A DNA stretch of 64,000 nucleotides from Melastoma dodecandrum. Taxonomy: Eukaryota > Streptophyta > Magnoliopsida > Myrtales > Melastomataceae. Position numbers and translations under genes: made by a program. The DNA lies in assembly GCA_029817715.1 (NCBI GenBank), contig JARUPY010000385.1, forward strand, positions 682,001-746,000, given 5' to 3'. Shown one piece after another: positions 25,068 to 33,651 of this stretch (within the stretch, counting starts at the first letter, position 1; every line of letters begins with the position of its first letter). Below the pieces are notes generated by a model. That model searched no databases and had not been told where the DNA came from. It saw only the letters and a list, made by a program, of their open reading frames with translations.

Positions 25068-25794
25068 TGCCGTCGCGCTCTTCGCCCCGATGCAGTGACG
25101 AGGGCCGCGGGCGTGCGCACGCCCCCTCCTGCTCGGTGTGGGGCGATATCGGCGCGCACGGTACACGTCGGGGACGCCTCGGATCGGTCCAAACTCCACC
25201 TCATCCCGGGATGTTTGCGCATCTCGGTTTTGGACCGCCCCAGGCAGCAGAACGCGACAGCCCCCTCCCGTGCGGGCTAGGTTATTCGCGCTTCTCGATC
25301 GGATAGGGCCCGACACCGCGCCAAATCTGGCGGTCCAGATTTCCCGCGCGTCCTTCCTCTCCGCTTTGCGGGGGAGGGAGACGCGCGGCACCGTTCAGCC
25401 CGCTCTCCGGTGGAGATGTGTGAACGTCGTAGCTCGCACGGGAGAGGGGACCCGCGCCCGGTCCTGCAACCGCGTCGCCGAACCCGATATGTGAGTCTGC
25501 AAGCCCTCATCCTGCGGCCATGGAACGGGATCACCCGATGATCCGCATCCGGAGCTCGGGACGACGGAATTGCTGATCCGACGCGCCGCCTGCGCGCGGG
25601 GACCCGAATTCGCCGCCCCGCTGCGGCGCCCGCGCGCTTGTCAGCCCGGAAGCCAGCGTCTAGAGCCGTTGCCTCCGAAGCCCGGCCCCGCGCCGAGCGT
25701 CACCGGCGTCCCCTTGCAGAGCGCCACCCGGGGGCAGCGGCCCGCCTCCGAGGCTCCGCCCGGGGCAAGTCGTGTTTGAGGACGAAGACATCCG
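25068..25794. other. Long gene-free stretch with family C repeat remnants upstream of fdxA
   Basis: 727 bp with no credible gene. Positions about 25262-25380 are an inverted copy of 61655-61770 (shared core CTTCTCGATCGGATAGG and CTGGCGGTCCAG). Positions 25410-25450 (GAGATGTGTGAACGTCGTAG) match parts of the copies near 47135 and 61635. The last 150 bp contain the fdxA promoter and leader. Confidence 0.6.
25638..25666 (+). promoter_or_regulatory. Promoter of fdxA
   Basis: -35 TTGTCA (25638-25643), 17-bp spacer, -10 TAGAGC (25661-25666). It predicts a leader of about 120 nt before the ferredoxin ATG. Confidence 0.5.
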
Positions 25795-26133
25795 ATGACC
25801 TATGTCGTCACCGACAATTGCATCAAGTGCAAGTATATGGACTGCGTCGAAGTCTGTCCGGTCGATTGCTTCTACGAAGGCGAGAACATGCTCGTCATCC
25901 ACCCGGATGAGTGCATCGATTGCGGCGTCTGCGAGCCGGAATGCCCCGCCGAGGCGATCAAGCCGGACACCGAGTCGAATCTCGATACGTGGCTGAAGCT
26001 GAACGCCGACTACGCCAAGACGTGGCCCAACATCACGCAGAAGAAGGAAGCTCCGGCCGACGCCAAGGAGTGGGACGGCAAGACCGGAAAGCTTGAGGCC
26101 TACTTCTCGCCGAACCCCGGCTCGGGCGACTGA
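25795..26133 (+). CDS. fdxA: Seven-iron ferredoxin FdxA
   Basis: A 112-residue [3Fe-4S][4Fe-4S] ferredoxin, an electron carrier in the cytoplasm. The cysteines follow the Azotobacter FdI plan: Cys9, Cys17 and Cys50 for the 3Fe cluster and Cys21, Cys40, Cys43 and Cys46 for the 4Fe cluster, with extra Cys12 and Cys25. The sequence [18 protein letters not shown] is diagnostic. The C-terminal ~55 residues lack cysteine, as usual for this family. CarD follows about 500 bp later on the same strand, a common neighbourhood in alphaproteobacteria. Confidence 0.97.
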   Translation: MTYVVTDNCIKCKYMDCVEVCPVDCFYEGENMLVIHPDECIDCGVCEPECPAEAIKPDTESNLDTWLKLNADYAKTWPNITQKKEAPADAKEWDGKTGKLEAYFSPNPGSGD

Positions 26134-26636
26134 ACTGGACGACCGGTCCACAGGTTTTCCGCACCGCCTGGGCACGGTCCGGTCAATCCAGGGGCCCCGT
26201 CTTGGTCGCGCGCGCGCTCGCAGGACGGAGAAGGCCTGCACAGTGCGAAGCCCTGGTCCGCCCCGGGGGCATTTCTGTCCCGCCGCGCCGGTGTAAAACT
26301 CTTGGTCGCAGCGCTGAGGCCGCGCGTGCGTCTTCGGGAATGCTTTGCTCTACGCGTCGGATTGTGGTAGACAATCCGCCTGCCGTCGCTTGCGCCTGAC
26401 GTGCTTGCTCCAGCCGAAACACCTTCGATCATCGTGGGTTAGGAGTGGTACGCGATCGACCGCCGAGGCACTCTTCGGCGGACGATCCAGACGTTTGCAC
26501 GGTCGCGCCGGGGATGCCCTCGATACCGCCTCGGGCGGGATCACGGGGAACGGCGAGGCAAACCGGGTGTCCCGCCCGGGAAGAACACGGTTTCGTGCGG
26601 CGCTGGACGCTGCGCGCCAGTGGAGGCCCTTCTCGC
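26134..26636 (+). other. Long leader/intergenic region upstream of carD
   Basis: 503 bp between fdxA and carD. It contains the carD promoter candidate at 26345-26373. Two GC-rich hairpins (for example GGGTGTCCCGCCCGG near 26565) could fold in the leader. No ORF shows coding character. Confidence 0.5.
26345..26377 (+). promoter_or_regulatory. carD promoter with a palindrome over the -10
   Basis: -35 TTGCTC (26345-26350), 17-bp spacer, -10 TAGACA (26368-26373). A perfect inverted repeat, GGATTGT (26359-26365) and ACAATCC (26371-26377) around GGTAG, overlaps the -10 and could be a repressor site. The predicted leader is about 255-260 nt. Confidence 0.5.
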
Positions 26637-27236
26637 ATGACCACAGCCAAGAAGACGACGACCGCAGGCCGGCAAGGTTTCAAGACCGGCGAGGCTGTCG
26701 TGTATCCGGCCCACGGCGTCGGTCGCATCACCGCGATCGAGGAGCAGGAGATCGCGGGCTACAAGCTTGAGCTGTTCGTCGTCTCGTTCGAGAAGGACAA
26801 GATGGTCCTGCGCGTGCCCACCGCGAAGGCCAACAGCGTCGGCATGCGCAAGCTCGCCGAGCCGGAACTGGTGAAGAAGGCCCTCGATTTGCTGACCGGC
26901 CGCGCCCGGATCAAGCGTACCATGTGGTCGCGTCGGGCCCAGGAATACGAGGCGAAGATCAATTCGGGCGACCTGCTGGCCGTTACCGAAGTGGTGCGCG
27001 ATCTCTTCCGCTCCGAGGCGCAGCCCGAGCAGTCCTATTCCGAGCGCCAGCTCTACGAGGCGGCCCTCGACCGGATCGTGCGCGAGATCTCCTCGGTGAA
27101 CCGCATCACCGAAACCGAGGCGCTGAAGCTGATCGAGCAGAGCCTCGCGAAGTCGCCGCGCCGGGCCAAGAGCGAGGCCGAGCCCGAGGCGGATGCCGAG
27201 AGCGAGGGCGACGATATGCAGGAAGAGGCCGCCTGA
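26637..27236 (+). CDS. CarD/CdnL family RNA polymerase-binding regulator
   Basis: A 199-residue transcription regulator that binds the RNA polymerase beta subunit and stabilises open complexes, especially at rRNA promoters. The N-terminal RID domain is clear (FKTGEAVVYPAHGVGRITAIE, then YKLELFVVSFEKDKMVLRVP), followed by the helical DNA-contacting domain with KRTMWSRRAQEYEAKINSGD. The C terminus is acidic (EPEADAESEGDD). A GGAGG is ten bases before the ATG at 26637. The gene is followed by an intrinsic terminator and then by the sigma-32 gene. Confidence 0.95.
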   Translation: MTTAKKTTTAGRQGFKTGEAVVYPAHGVGRITAIEEQEIAGYKLELFVVSFEKDKMVLRVPTAKANSVGMRKLAEPELVKKALDLLTGRARIKRTMWSRRAQEYEAKINSGDLLAVTEVVRDLFRSEAQPEQSYSERQLYEAALDRIVREISSVNRITETEALKLIEQSLAKSPRRAKSEAEPEADAESEGDDMQEEAA

Positions 27237-27263
27237 GGCCTCCTCACGGCGGCACGACCCTGG

Positions 27264-27292
27264 AACCCGGCCCCGCAGGCCGGGTTTTTTCT
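27264..27292 (+). terminator. Intrinsic terminator after carD
   Basis: Stem CCCGGCC (27266-27272) with GGCCGGG (27278-27284), loop CCGCA, followed directly by six T residues. Confidence 0.9.
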
Positions 27293-27551
27293 TGCGTTGT
27301 ACGGGCTTGCCCATCGAGCCGCACGTCGATTTGCGTGGGCGCGAGACTGGACGATCTCGCAGCTGCGCCCATGTGATCCCGACGGAACACGCGATCGTGG
27401 TCGATCCCCTGTCGCATTCTGGGGCAGGCGGCGGAACTTTCCCCTTGGGCCTTCCGTTGTCGGCTAGCCTGGGGTCGCTTTGCGGCGGCGCCTGTGCGCC
27501 GGCCACAAGGTCCGGCGCCGCAACAGCACTCGACAACAAGAGGCAGGCGGA
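27293..27551 (+). other. Upstream region of rpoH
   Basis: With the terminator this makes a 315-bp gap. I see no confident promoter; the T-rich part CTTTCCCCTTGGGCC near 27440 is the only break in GC richness and may hold one. An in-frame ATG-less extension exists upstream of the chosen rpoH start but lacks protein-like composition. Confidence 0.3.
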
Positions 27552-27866
27552 ATGGCTGAGATCGCGGGAATACGCAGGCAGTTCATCCGGACGGCGATGG
27601 AGGCCCCCTTCCTCGCCCGAGAGGAGGAACGCGGTCTTGCCGTCCGCTGGAAGGACGATCGCGACGAGCGCGCCCTCCACCGCCTGATTTCAGCCCATAT
27701 GCGCCTCGTCATCGCCCTGGCGGGGCGTTTTCGTCACTACGGCCTGCCGATGGCCGACCTCGTTCAGGAAGGTCATGTCGGCCTGATGGAGGCGGCGGCC
27801 CGGTTCGAGCCCGAGCGGGATGTCCGCTTCTCCACCTACGCGACGTGGTGGATCCGGGCCTCGATT

Positions 27867-27904
<38 letters not shown>

Positions 27905-28427
27905 GGGCACCTCCTCCGCCCAGAAGGCACTGTTCTTCAACCTGCGCCGCCTGCGCGCCCGGCTGATGCAATCGACCGAAGAGCATGTCGGCGACGAGAT
28001 CCACCGCCGGATCGCCAGCGCCATCGGCGTCTCGCGCGACGACGTGGCCCTGATGGATGCGCGGCTGTCCGGGCCGGACATGTCGCTCAATGCCCCCGTG
28101 GGCGAGGACAGCGATGCCTCCTCGGAGCGGATGGACTTCCTGGTCGACGGGGCCGACCTGCCGGACGAGACCGTGAGCGCCACGGTCGACGGCGAGCGGC
28201 GGCTCAGCTGGCTCCAGCAGGCGCTGACCGTGCTGTCCGAGCGCGAGTTGCGCATCCTGCGGGAGCGTCGGCTCGCCGAAGATCAAGCGACCCTTGAGGC
28301 GCTGGGCCAGCGACTCGGCATCTCGAAGGAGCGGGTCCGCCAGATCGAGAATCGCGCCCTGGAGAAGCTCCGTCGCGCCCTGGCGGACCGGTTCCCGGCC
28401 GCCACCGGCAGCCCCTATGTCGGCTGA
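27552..28427 (+). CDS. rpoH: RNA polymerase sigma-32 factor RpoH
   Basis: Heat-shock sigma factor of 291 residues. Region 2 is clear: HMRLVIALAGRFRHYGLPMADLVQEGHVGLM, then FSTYATWWIRASIQDYILRN. The sigma-32-specific RpoH box AQKALFFNLRRLR lies at about residues 123-135, which separates it from RpoD and RpoS. Region 4 ends with LGISKERVRQIENRALEKLR. The ATG at 27552 gives the standard N terminus; a longer in-frame start at 27480 yields an Arg-rich extension that I reject. Many alphaproteobacteria have several rpoH paralogues, so this may be one of a set. Confidence 0.95.
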
Positions 28428-28452
28428 GCCGAACCACGCGGCTCAGCATCGG

Positions 28453-28477
28453 AAAGCCCGGCTCCCCGCCGGGCTTT
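28453..28477. terminator. Intrinsic terminator after rpoH
   Basis: Perfect 10-bp stem AAAGCCCGGC (28453-28462) and GCCGGGCTTT (28468-28477) with loop TCCCC. Symmetric A and T flanks mean it may also work on the opposite strand. Confidence 0.85.
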
Positions 28478-28495
28478 CGCATGTCGGAACGGCTC

Positions 28496-28588
28496 CGTCA
28501 TCGCCAGCGCTGCGAAGCGCCCCAGGGCAGCGGGACTTCGGTCGGCGTGGCGCTACCGGATTCCTTCGCTGCGCTCGCAAGGACGGCG
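28496..28588. repeat. Palindromic repeat family B, copy 4
   Basis: Arms CGCCAGCGCTGCGAAGCGCC and TTCCTTCGCTGCGCTCGCAA. Lies between the rpoH terminator and the MFS transporter 3' end. Confidence 0.75.
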
Positions 28589-28623
28589 GCGGTCCAAGGG
28601 CTTCGCCGGGATGCCCGGGACGC

Positions 28624-29868
28624 CTACGCCCCCTGCATCGCTGCGCTGCGCCGCTCCCGTCGCTTGCGGCGGCGGCCGGGCTCGGGCGTGGCGTCGAGCC
28701 AGATCACCAGGGCGAGGGCGAAGAGCGCCGGCACACCGAGGGCGAGGAACGCGCCGGTCCAGCCGAACAGGCTGTAGGACAGCCCCCCGTACCAGCCCGA
28801 AAGGGCGCCCCCGACGCCCTGCACCGCGTTCACGCTGCCTAACGCCGTCTGGGTCCGCCCGGAGCCCCAGGTCAGGTCGGCGACCACCACGGGCACGGCC
28901 ACGCCGACGATGCCCGAGGCGACGCCGTCCAGAACCTCCGCGGCGATCAGCCAGACCGGATCGTCGATCAGCCCGGACAGGAGGGCCCGCACCGGCAGCA
29001 CCGCGAAGGCCACCATCAGGAGCTGGCGGCGGCCGCGCTTGTCCGCGAGCGAGCCGGCAAACAACGCCACCGGCACCATCACGAGCTGCGCCACCATCAC
29101 GTAGCGGGCCGTCCAAGTGGTGGCGTCCGCGGCGGTGGCCACGAGCTTCTGGCCGAGCAGCGAGAGCATGCCGCCGTTGCCGAGGTTGAACAGCGTCAGC
29201 GCCACCGTCAGCACGAGAAGCCGCCGGTTGCCGAGGACCTGCCGCAGGCCGCCGCGCTCCGGTTCATCCTCCGCATCCTCCTGCCAGCCCACCGCCCGCC
29301 GCCGGTTCCAGGCGCTGGCCGGCGTCGTCAGGGCGGCGACGATCGCCGCCACCGCCATGCCGCCCAGGACCCAGAAGGCGATCGCAGGGCCGAAATAGCC
29401 TGTCCCGAGGCTGATGCCGCCGGCGGCGATCAGGATGCCGAGATGGTTGAAGGCCTGGTTCCGGCCCTGCTGCTTGGGAAACCGGTCCTTCCCGACGATC
29501 CCGAGGGTGAGCGCCGCCACGGCCGGCAGCAGCAGCGTGCCGCCGGCCGCCGCGAGGAGCTGCGCGGCCAGTACGGCGGGGAGCCCTTTGGCCGGCAGCA
29601 GCAGCAGCGTGCCGGCCAGGATGCCGGCGCAGGCGAGTGCGATCAGCAGGCGGGGCTTGGGATAGCGATCGACCAGGGCGCCGAACGGCCCGCTCAGGAA
29701 CAGCGTCCCGAACCCGACCAGCGTGATGACGAAGCCGACCCGCGCCGGGCTCCACGAGCCCGCCTCGGCCAGCCAGGTCCCGAGGAAAGGGCCGAGCCCG
29801 CCCTGGATGTCACCGGTGAAGACGTTGATCAGGGCAAGGTGCGTTGTGGGAGACATTCCGACCGGCAA
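28624..29868 (-). CDS. MFS transporter
   Basis: Inner-membrane secondary transporter of 414 residues with about twelve hydrophobic segments. The MFS A-type loop motif between TM2 and TM3 is GALVDRYPKPRLLI, and the equivalent in the second half is GSLADKRGRRQLLM. The C terminus is basic (RRRKRRERR). Start is at 29868, or 29856 for a second ATG. It is followed upstream by the tautomerase and DUF4865 genes on the same strand, so it may belong to that detoxification-type locus; the substrate is unknown. Confidence 0.87.
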   Translation of the reverse strand: MPVGMSPTTHLALINVFTGDIQGGLGPFLGTWLAEAGSWSPARVGFVITLVGFGTLFLSGPFGALVDRYPKPRLLIALACAGILAGTLLLLPAKGLPAVLAAQLLAAAGGTLLLPAVAALTLGIVGKDRFPKQQGRNQAFNHLGILIAAGGISLGTGYFGPAIAFWVLGGMAVAAIVAALTTPASAWNRRRAVGWQEDAEDEPERGGLRQVLGNRRLLVLTVALTLFNLGNGGMLSLLGQKLVATAADATTWTARYVMVAQLVMVPVALFAGSLADKRGRRQLLMVAFAVLPVRALLSGLIDDPVWLIAAEVLDGVASGIVGVAVPVVVADLTWGSGRTQTALGSVNAVQGVGGALSGWYGGLSYSLFGWTGAFLALGVPALFALALVIWLDATPEPGRRRKRRERRSAAMQGA

Positions 29869-29926
29869 AGCTGCAGGCGCCGCCCGGACTGGGCTGTCGC
29901 ATCCGTGCGGTCAAGCCTGCCCCCCG

Positions 29927-30316
29927 TCACACCGGCGGCCCGTACAGCATAAGCCCGTCCCCGAATGACCAGTTCTCGGGCACGACCTCGACGAGGTTCA
30001 CGAACACGTTGCCGGGCCGGACACCGGGATCCTGCCCGAGCCGCTCGGCGATCGCGCCGTAGAGCGCCCGTTTCTGCTCGGTCGTCCGGGTCGCGTTGGC
30101 GGTGATCTGAATGATCACGAGATCCGCGTCCCGGGTGATGCCGAGATAGTGCCGCCCGAACGCAAACCGGGCCGCGTCGTGCTCGTGGACGAGGGCGAAC
30201 AGGTCGTCCTCCGGTACCGCGAAGGTCTCGCGCAGGGCGGTGTAGACGCCGCGGATCAGGGCGGCGTGGTAGTCCGGGCCCTTGCCGGCGCGGAGCGAGA
30301 TTCGGGTCAGGGGCAT
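29927..30316 (-). CDS. Tautomerase family protein
   Basis: A 129-residue protein of the 4-oxalocrotonate-tautomerase/MIF superfamily. The N terminus is Met-Pro (MPLTRISLRAGKGPDY), which after Met removal leaves the catalytic Pro1. The body has the long form with duplicated beta-alpha-beta units (FGRHYLGITRDADLVIIQIT, then RTTEQKRALYGAIAERL). It lies 12 bp after the broken DUF4865 gene and opposite a LysR gene; this trio is a recurrent arrangement in proteobacteria. The physiological substrate is not known. Confidence 0.87.
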   Translation of the reverse strand: MPLTRISLRAGKGPDYHAALIRGVYTALRETFAVPEDDLFALVHEHDAARFAFGRHYLGITRDADLVIIQITANATRTTEQKRALYGAIAERLGQDPGVRPGNVFVNLVEVVPENWSFGDGLMLYGPPV

Positions 30317-30328
30317 GGAACCGTCTCC

Positions 30329-30900
30329 TCAGGCAGCAGGCCGGGTGACGTCCCACAGGATCGCGATCCCGGGCGCGGCGAGGTGGGCGATCTCGGAGGT
30401 CCCGGGGCCCGGCGCCGCGGCGCGCAGCACGAAGCGGACGAGGCGCCAGCCGGCGGGATCGAGCCCCGATACCACCGCGAGGACGTCGGATGCGGCCGTC
30501 AGGGCAGCGCCCTGCTCGGCCTCGGCGCGCCGCTCGGCGGCGAGGTCGGCGGAGCCCGTCAGGGTTCTCTCGGTGAGGGCGAGGCTGCGGGCGCCCGTCG
30601 CCGGACCGCGGCTGACGGTGAAGGGCAGCCAGACATGGGTGCGGGGCCGGCCGAAGCTCTCGACGACGGCCGCGAAAGGGGGCCCGGCGAAGAAGTCGGC
30701 CGCCGCGCCGAATCGCGCCAGAGATAGAGCGAGGAATAGGCGTTGGCGGCCGCGCCGCTGGCCCGGTCCTCGATCGTGAACGCCTTGAAGACGAGGCCCG
30801 GCGCGTCGTCCCACAGGGGAGCGCGGGCCGCGACGCGGTCGCGGATCCCACCCATGTCGTCATCGGCCGGCAGCGGGTGGCGGTAGCGGGTGAGAATCAT
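30329..30900 (-). pseudogene. Frameshifted DUF4865 gene
   Basis: The first part, from ATG 30900, reads MILTRYRHPLPADDDMGG, then DDAPGLVFKAFTIEDRASG and YSSLYLWRDSA in one frame. The rest (DFFAGPPFAAVVESFGRP to the stop at 30329) continues in another frame. The switch is at about 30690-30715, in a GC-rich run, and equals loss of one base (or gain of two). The two pieces together cover a normal-length DUF4865 protein of about 190 residues. It is either a real pseudogene or a sequencing error. The neighbours (tautomerase and LysR) are the family's usual partners. Confidence 0.8.
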
Positions 30901-30930
30901 CCTGTCCTCCGGGATCGTCCCGCGACAGGG

Positions 30931-30977
30931 TTGCACCGGTCCGCAATTACGGAAAGATATGGCTTGCTATATCTTCC
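30931..30977 (+). promoter_or_regulatory. LysR promoter and overlapping palindromic operator
   Basis: -35 TTGCAC (30931-30936), 17-bp spacer, -10 AAGATA (30954-30959) toward the LysR gene. An inverted repeat GGAAAGATAT (30951-30960) / TATATCTTCC (30968-30977) covers the -10; it has the A+T-rich half-sites expected of a LysR-type binding site and lies between the divergent genes. Confidence 0.55.
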
Positions 30978-30991
30978 ATAACGGATCTGTC

Positions 30992-31879
30992 ATGGCGCCG
31001 CGTTCCGAGACCCTGCTGGACGTCGAGGGCGTACGCGCCTTCGTGCGGGTGGTGGACCTTGCCAGCTTCACCCGCGCCGCCGATTCCCTGGCGACCTCCC
31101 AGGCCGCGATCAGTCTGCGGGTGAAGCGGCTGGAGGATCGGCTGGGCCTGCGCCTCGTCGACCGGACGCCCCGGCACGTCGCGCCGACCCTCCGCGGTGC
31201 CAAGTTCCTGCCCTCCGCCCGGCTCCTCCTGGAGGCCCATGCCCGCGCCCTCGCGGATCTGGCCGATATGCCGCCGCCGCGCCTCAGCCTCGGCATCAGT
31301 GATCACGTGGCCGGCCCCGACCTGCCGGGTCGGCTGGCCCGGCTCGGGCTCGACGGGATCGGCGTGGTGCCGGAGGTGACGATCCTGCCCTCACGCGAGT
31401 TGCGCCCCGCCTTCGCTGCGGGGCGCTTCGACGCGGTGCTGGTGCGCGGGGGCGTGGACGACGCGGAGGAACCGGAGGGCGGCACGGTCCTGGCGACCGA
31501 ACGCCTGGGGTGGTTCGCCGCCCCGACTTTCGCCTGGCTTCAGGACGCGGGGCGCCCCCTGCCGGTCGCGACCCTCGCGGGTCCCTGTCGGGTCCGGATG
31601 TCGGCCGAGGCGGCGCTCGATGCGGCCGGCCTGCCTTGGCGGGAGGCGTTCGTGGGCGGCGGGGTCGCGGCCATCGGCGCCGCGGCGGCGGCGGGGCTCG
31701 CGGTGGCCGCGCTCGCGCCGAGCACGGCACCCGCCGGGGTGGTGGAGTCCGGGGACCGCCTCGGCCTGCCCGAACTCCCCCTCACCCGGGTGGTACTGCA
31801 CGCCCGCCCCCTGCGGGGGCCGGCGGCGGATGCGCTGCGGGCCCTGGCCGCAGCCTATCGCGGTCCCGGCGGCCGCTGA
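30992..31879 (+). CDS. LysR family transcriptional regulator
   Basis: A 295-residue regulator. The N-terminal winged helix-turn-helix is typical: LDVEGVRAFVRVVDLASFTR, then SQAAISLRVKRLEDRLGLRL. The rest is an effector-binding domain of two alpha/beta lobes. The start at 30992 (MAPRSETLL) is chosen over upstream in-frame starts, because those would overlap the promoter and operator. It is divergent from the DUF4865/tautomerase genes and probably controls them and itself through the palindrome in between. Confidence 0.88.
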   Translation: MAPRSETLLDVEGVRAFVRVVDLASFTRAADSLATSQAAISLRVKRLEDRLGLRLVDRTPRHVAPTLRGAKFLPSARLLLEAHARALADLADMPPPRLSLGISDHVAGPDLPGRLARLGLDGIGVVPEVTILPSRELRPAFAAGRFDAVLVRGGVDDAEEPEGGTVLATERLGWFAAPTFAWLQDAGRPLPVATLAGPCRVRMSAEAALDAAGLPWREAFVGGGVAAIGAAAAAGLAVAALAPSTAPAGVVESGDRLGLPELPLTRVVLHARPLRGPAADALRALAAAYRGPGGR

Positions 31880-32087
31880 GGGCTGCCGCCGGGCGCTGTC
31901 CTGGGAAGCGCAAGACGGGAGCACACGATGCACCCTTTCGCGCGGACAGCACCTGTCGTGGTTCCGAACGGCCGAGACCCTTCGCGGGCCCGGGACGGAG
32001 CCGGGCCGGGATCTCAGGGCTCCGTCTTGAGCACCGGCCAGGGGGCCGACGCGCTCCGGGAACCCAGGATCCCGGGTCGCAATGACC

Positions 32088-32588
32088 TCAGGAGGCGAGC
32101 GGCCCCGGCGCGCCCTGCTGCTCCATGACCTTCTGTCGGTAGAGCCCGACGAAGTCGATCGGATCGATGTAGAGCGGCGGGAAGCCGCCGTTGCGCACCG
32201 CCTCGGCCACGATCTGGCGGGCGAAGGGGAAGAGCAGGCGCGGGCACTCGATCATCACGGCCGGGTGGATCTGATCGGCCGGGATGTTCAGCAGGCGGAA
32301 CACGCCCGCATAGGTCACCTCGAAGGCGAACAGGACCTCGTTCTGGACCTTGGCGTCGCCGTCGAGCTTGAGCTCGACCTCGAAGTCGGTCTCGGAGAGC
32401 TGCGACGCGTTGACGTTCACCTGGATGTTGATCTGCGGGCCCTGGCCCTCCTTGGGCTGCAGGGAGCGCGGCGCGTTCGGGTTCTCGAAGGACAGATCTT
32501 TCGTGTACTGCGCCAGGGCGTTGATCATCGGCATATCGCCCTGCGGCATGCCGCCGCCGTTGCCGTTCGCTGCCGGAGAATCGGCCAT
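32088..32588 (-). CDS. secB: Protein-export chaperone SecB
   Basis: A 166-residue chaperone that keeps preproteins unfolded and hands them to SecA. The conserved core is clear: [19 protein letters not shown]-like motif [21 protein letters not shown] and the C-terminal [15 protein letters not shown]. The N terminus has a Gly/Asn-rich lead. The gene is transcribed away from the Tim44/MltA/Smr block; an FxsA gene, often next to secB in relatives, is not present. Confidence 0.96.
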   Translation of the reverse strand: MADSPAANGNGGGMPQGDMPMINALAQYTKDLSFENPNAPRSLQPKEGQGPQINIQVNVNASQLSETDFEVELKLDGDAKVQNEVLFAFEVTYAGVFRLLNIPADQIHPAVMIECPRLLFPFARQIVAEAVRNGGFPPLYIDPIDFVGLYRQKVMEQQGAPGPLAS

Positions 32589-32919
32589 GCGGATCTTCCT
32601 TCTTGATCGGCCGGCGACACGGCCGGCGCGGGTTGTCTCAGCGGGTGCCGCTGGATCGCGCCGCGGAACTGCCCCGAACGGCAGGGCCGCTAACACGCGG
32701 GCCGAGCCTGGACAAGCGAGCTGGCGCGACGCTGGCGGCGGTCGCACCCGCGACCCATATCCGATGCGGGAACGCGTTTTGCTCGGGGACAACCGGCTCG
32801 CTCCCGGCGCGTTGGTCGGATATGAGTCGCAAGGACCTCTGCGCGCCTGGCCGGCGCGGCACCGCGCGTGACTTGAGCAAGGGGCGCAGGGTCTCGCCGC
32901 GGCCACCATCGGATCGGTG
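32589..32919. other. Divergent intergenic region secB / tim44-like
   Basis: 331 bp with outward-facing genes. Apart from the secB promoter at 32687-32715 I see no clear element. A TTGAGC at 32873-32878 could be a -35 for the Tim44-like gene but has no good -10. Confidence 0.35.
32687..32715 (-). promoter_or_regulatory. Candidate promoter of secB
   Basis: Minus strand: -35 TTGTCC (32710-32715), 17-bp spacer, -10 TAGCGG (32687-32692). It predicts a leader near 90 nt. Confidence 0.4.
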
Positions 32920-33633
32920 ATGCAGGACAGTTTCGACGTTACGACGATCATCTTCCTCGCGCTCGCGGTCTTCGTGATCTGGCGTCTGCGCTCGGTGCTG
33001 GGCCAGAAGACCGGCGCGGAGCGCTCGCCGTTCAAGCCGGTCGACCGCAGCCGCACCGAGCCGCAGGCCCGAACGGACGGAGACAACGTCGTGCGGCTGC
33101 CCGGTGCCGACCGGGTGCAGGCTGCCTCCCCGCCCGCCGCCGCGCCGCGCGACTGGCGCGGGATCGCCGAGCCCGGCTCCGAGATCGCCCGCGGGCTGGA
33201 GGCCTGCGCCCAGGCCGAGCCGAGCTTCGATCCGCGCGCCTTCCTGGAGGGCGCGAAATCGGCCTACGAGGCGATCATGATCGCCTTCGCCAAGGGCGAC
33301 CGGAAGACCCTGCGCGGGCTCCTATCCAAGGAGGTCGGCGAGGCATTCGAGCGGGCGATCGCCGAGCGCGAGCGCAACCGGCAAACGCTGGAGACCACCT
33401 TCGTTTCGATCGACAAGGCCGAGATCGTGGCGGTCGAGGTGCGCAACCGCGTCGCGCAGATCACGGTGCGGTTCCTGTCGAACCTCATCACCGCCACCCG
33501 CAACGCCGAGGGCAAGGTGGTGGACGGCAGCGCCGAGACCGTGGTCGAGGTGCCGGATGTCTGGACCTTCGCGCGCACCCTGGGCTCGCGGGACCCGAAC
33601 TGGCAGCTCGTGGCCACCGAGGCCGGCGCTTGA
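32920..33633 (+). CDS. Tim44-like (TimA) domain protein
   Basis: A 237-residue inner-membrane-anchored protein: one N-terminal transmembrane helix ([16 protein letters not shown]), a basic/Pro linker, then a Tim44 C-terminal-like domain from about residue 100 ([58 protein letters not shown]). In mitochondria Tim44 couples import to Hsp70; in alphaproteobacteria the role is unclear and may concern membrane protein quality control. The ATG at 32920 is immediately preceded by an in-frame GTG at 32917. It ends 18 bp before mltA. Confidence 0.88.
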   Translation: MQDSFDVTTIIFLALAVFVIWRLRSVLGQKTGAERSPFKPVDRSRTEPQARTDGDNVVRLPGADRVQAASPPAAAPRDWRGIAEPGSEIARGLEACAQAEPSFDPRAFLEGAKSAYEAIMIAFAKGDRKTLRGLLSKEVGEAFERAIAERERNRQTLETTFVSIDKAEIVAVEVRNRVAQITVRFLSNLITATRNAEGKVVDGSAETVVEVPDVWTFARTLGSRDPNWQLVATEAGA

Positions 33634-33651
33634 TGGCGTGACAGCCTTGCC

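Noticed and set aside
21363..25391. Very long open frame on the minus strand opposite the helicase
   Set aside because: 1342 codons of Arg/Gly/Pro/Ala-rich sequence with no domain; it mirrors the helicase gene and comes from high GC in third positions.
27480..27551. Longer start for rpoH
   Set aside because: Gives an Arg-rich extension unlike any sigma-32 and lacks a ribosome-binding site.
30890..30991. Upstream extension of the LysR gene from an earlier ATG
   Set aside because: It would run through the promoter and operator and adds a non-conserved N terminus.
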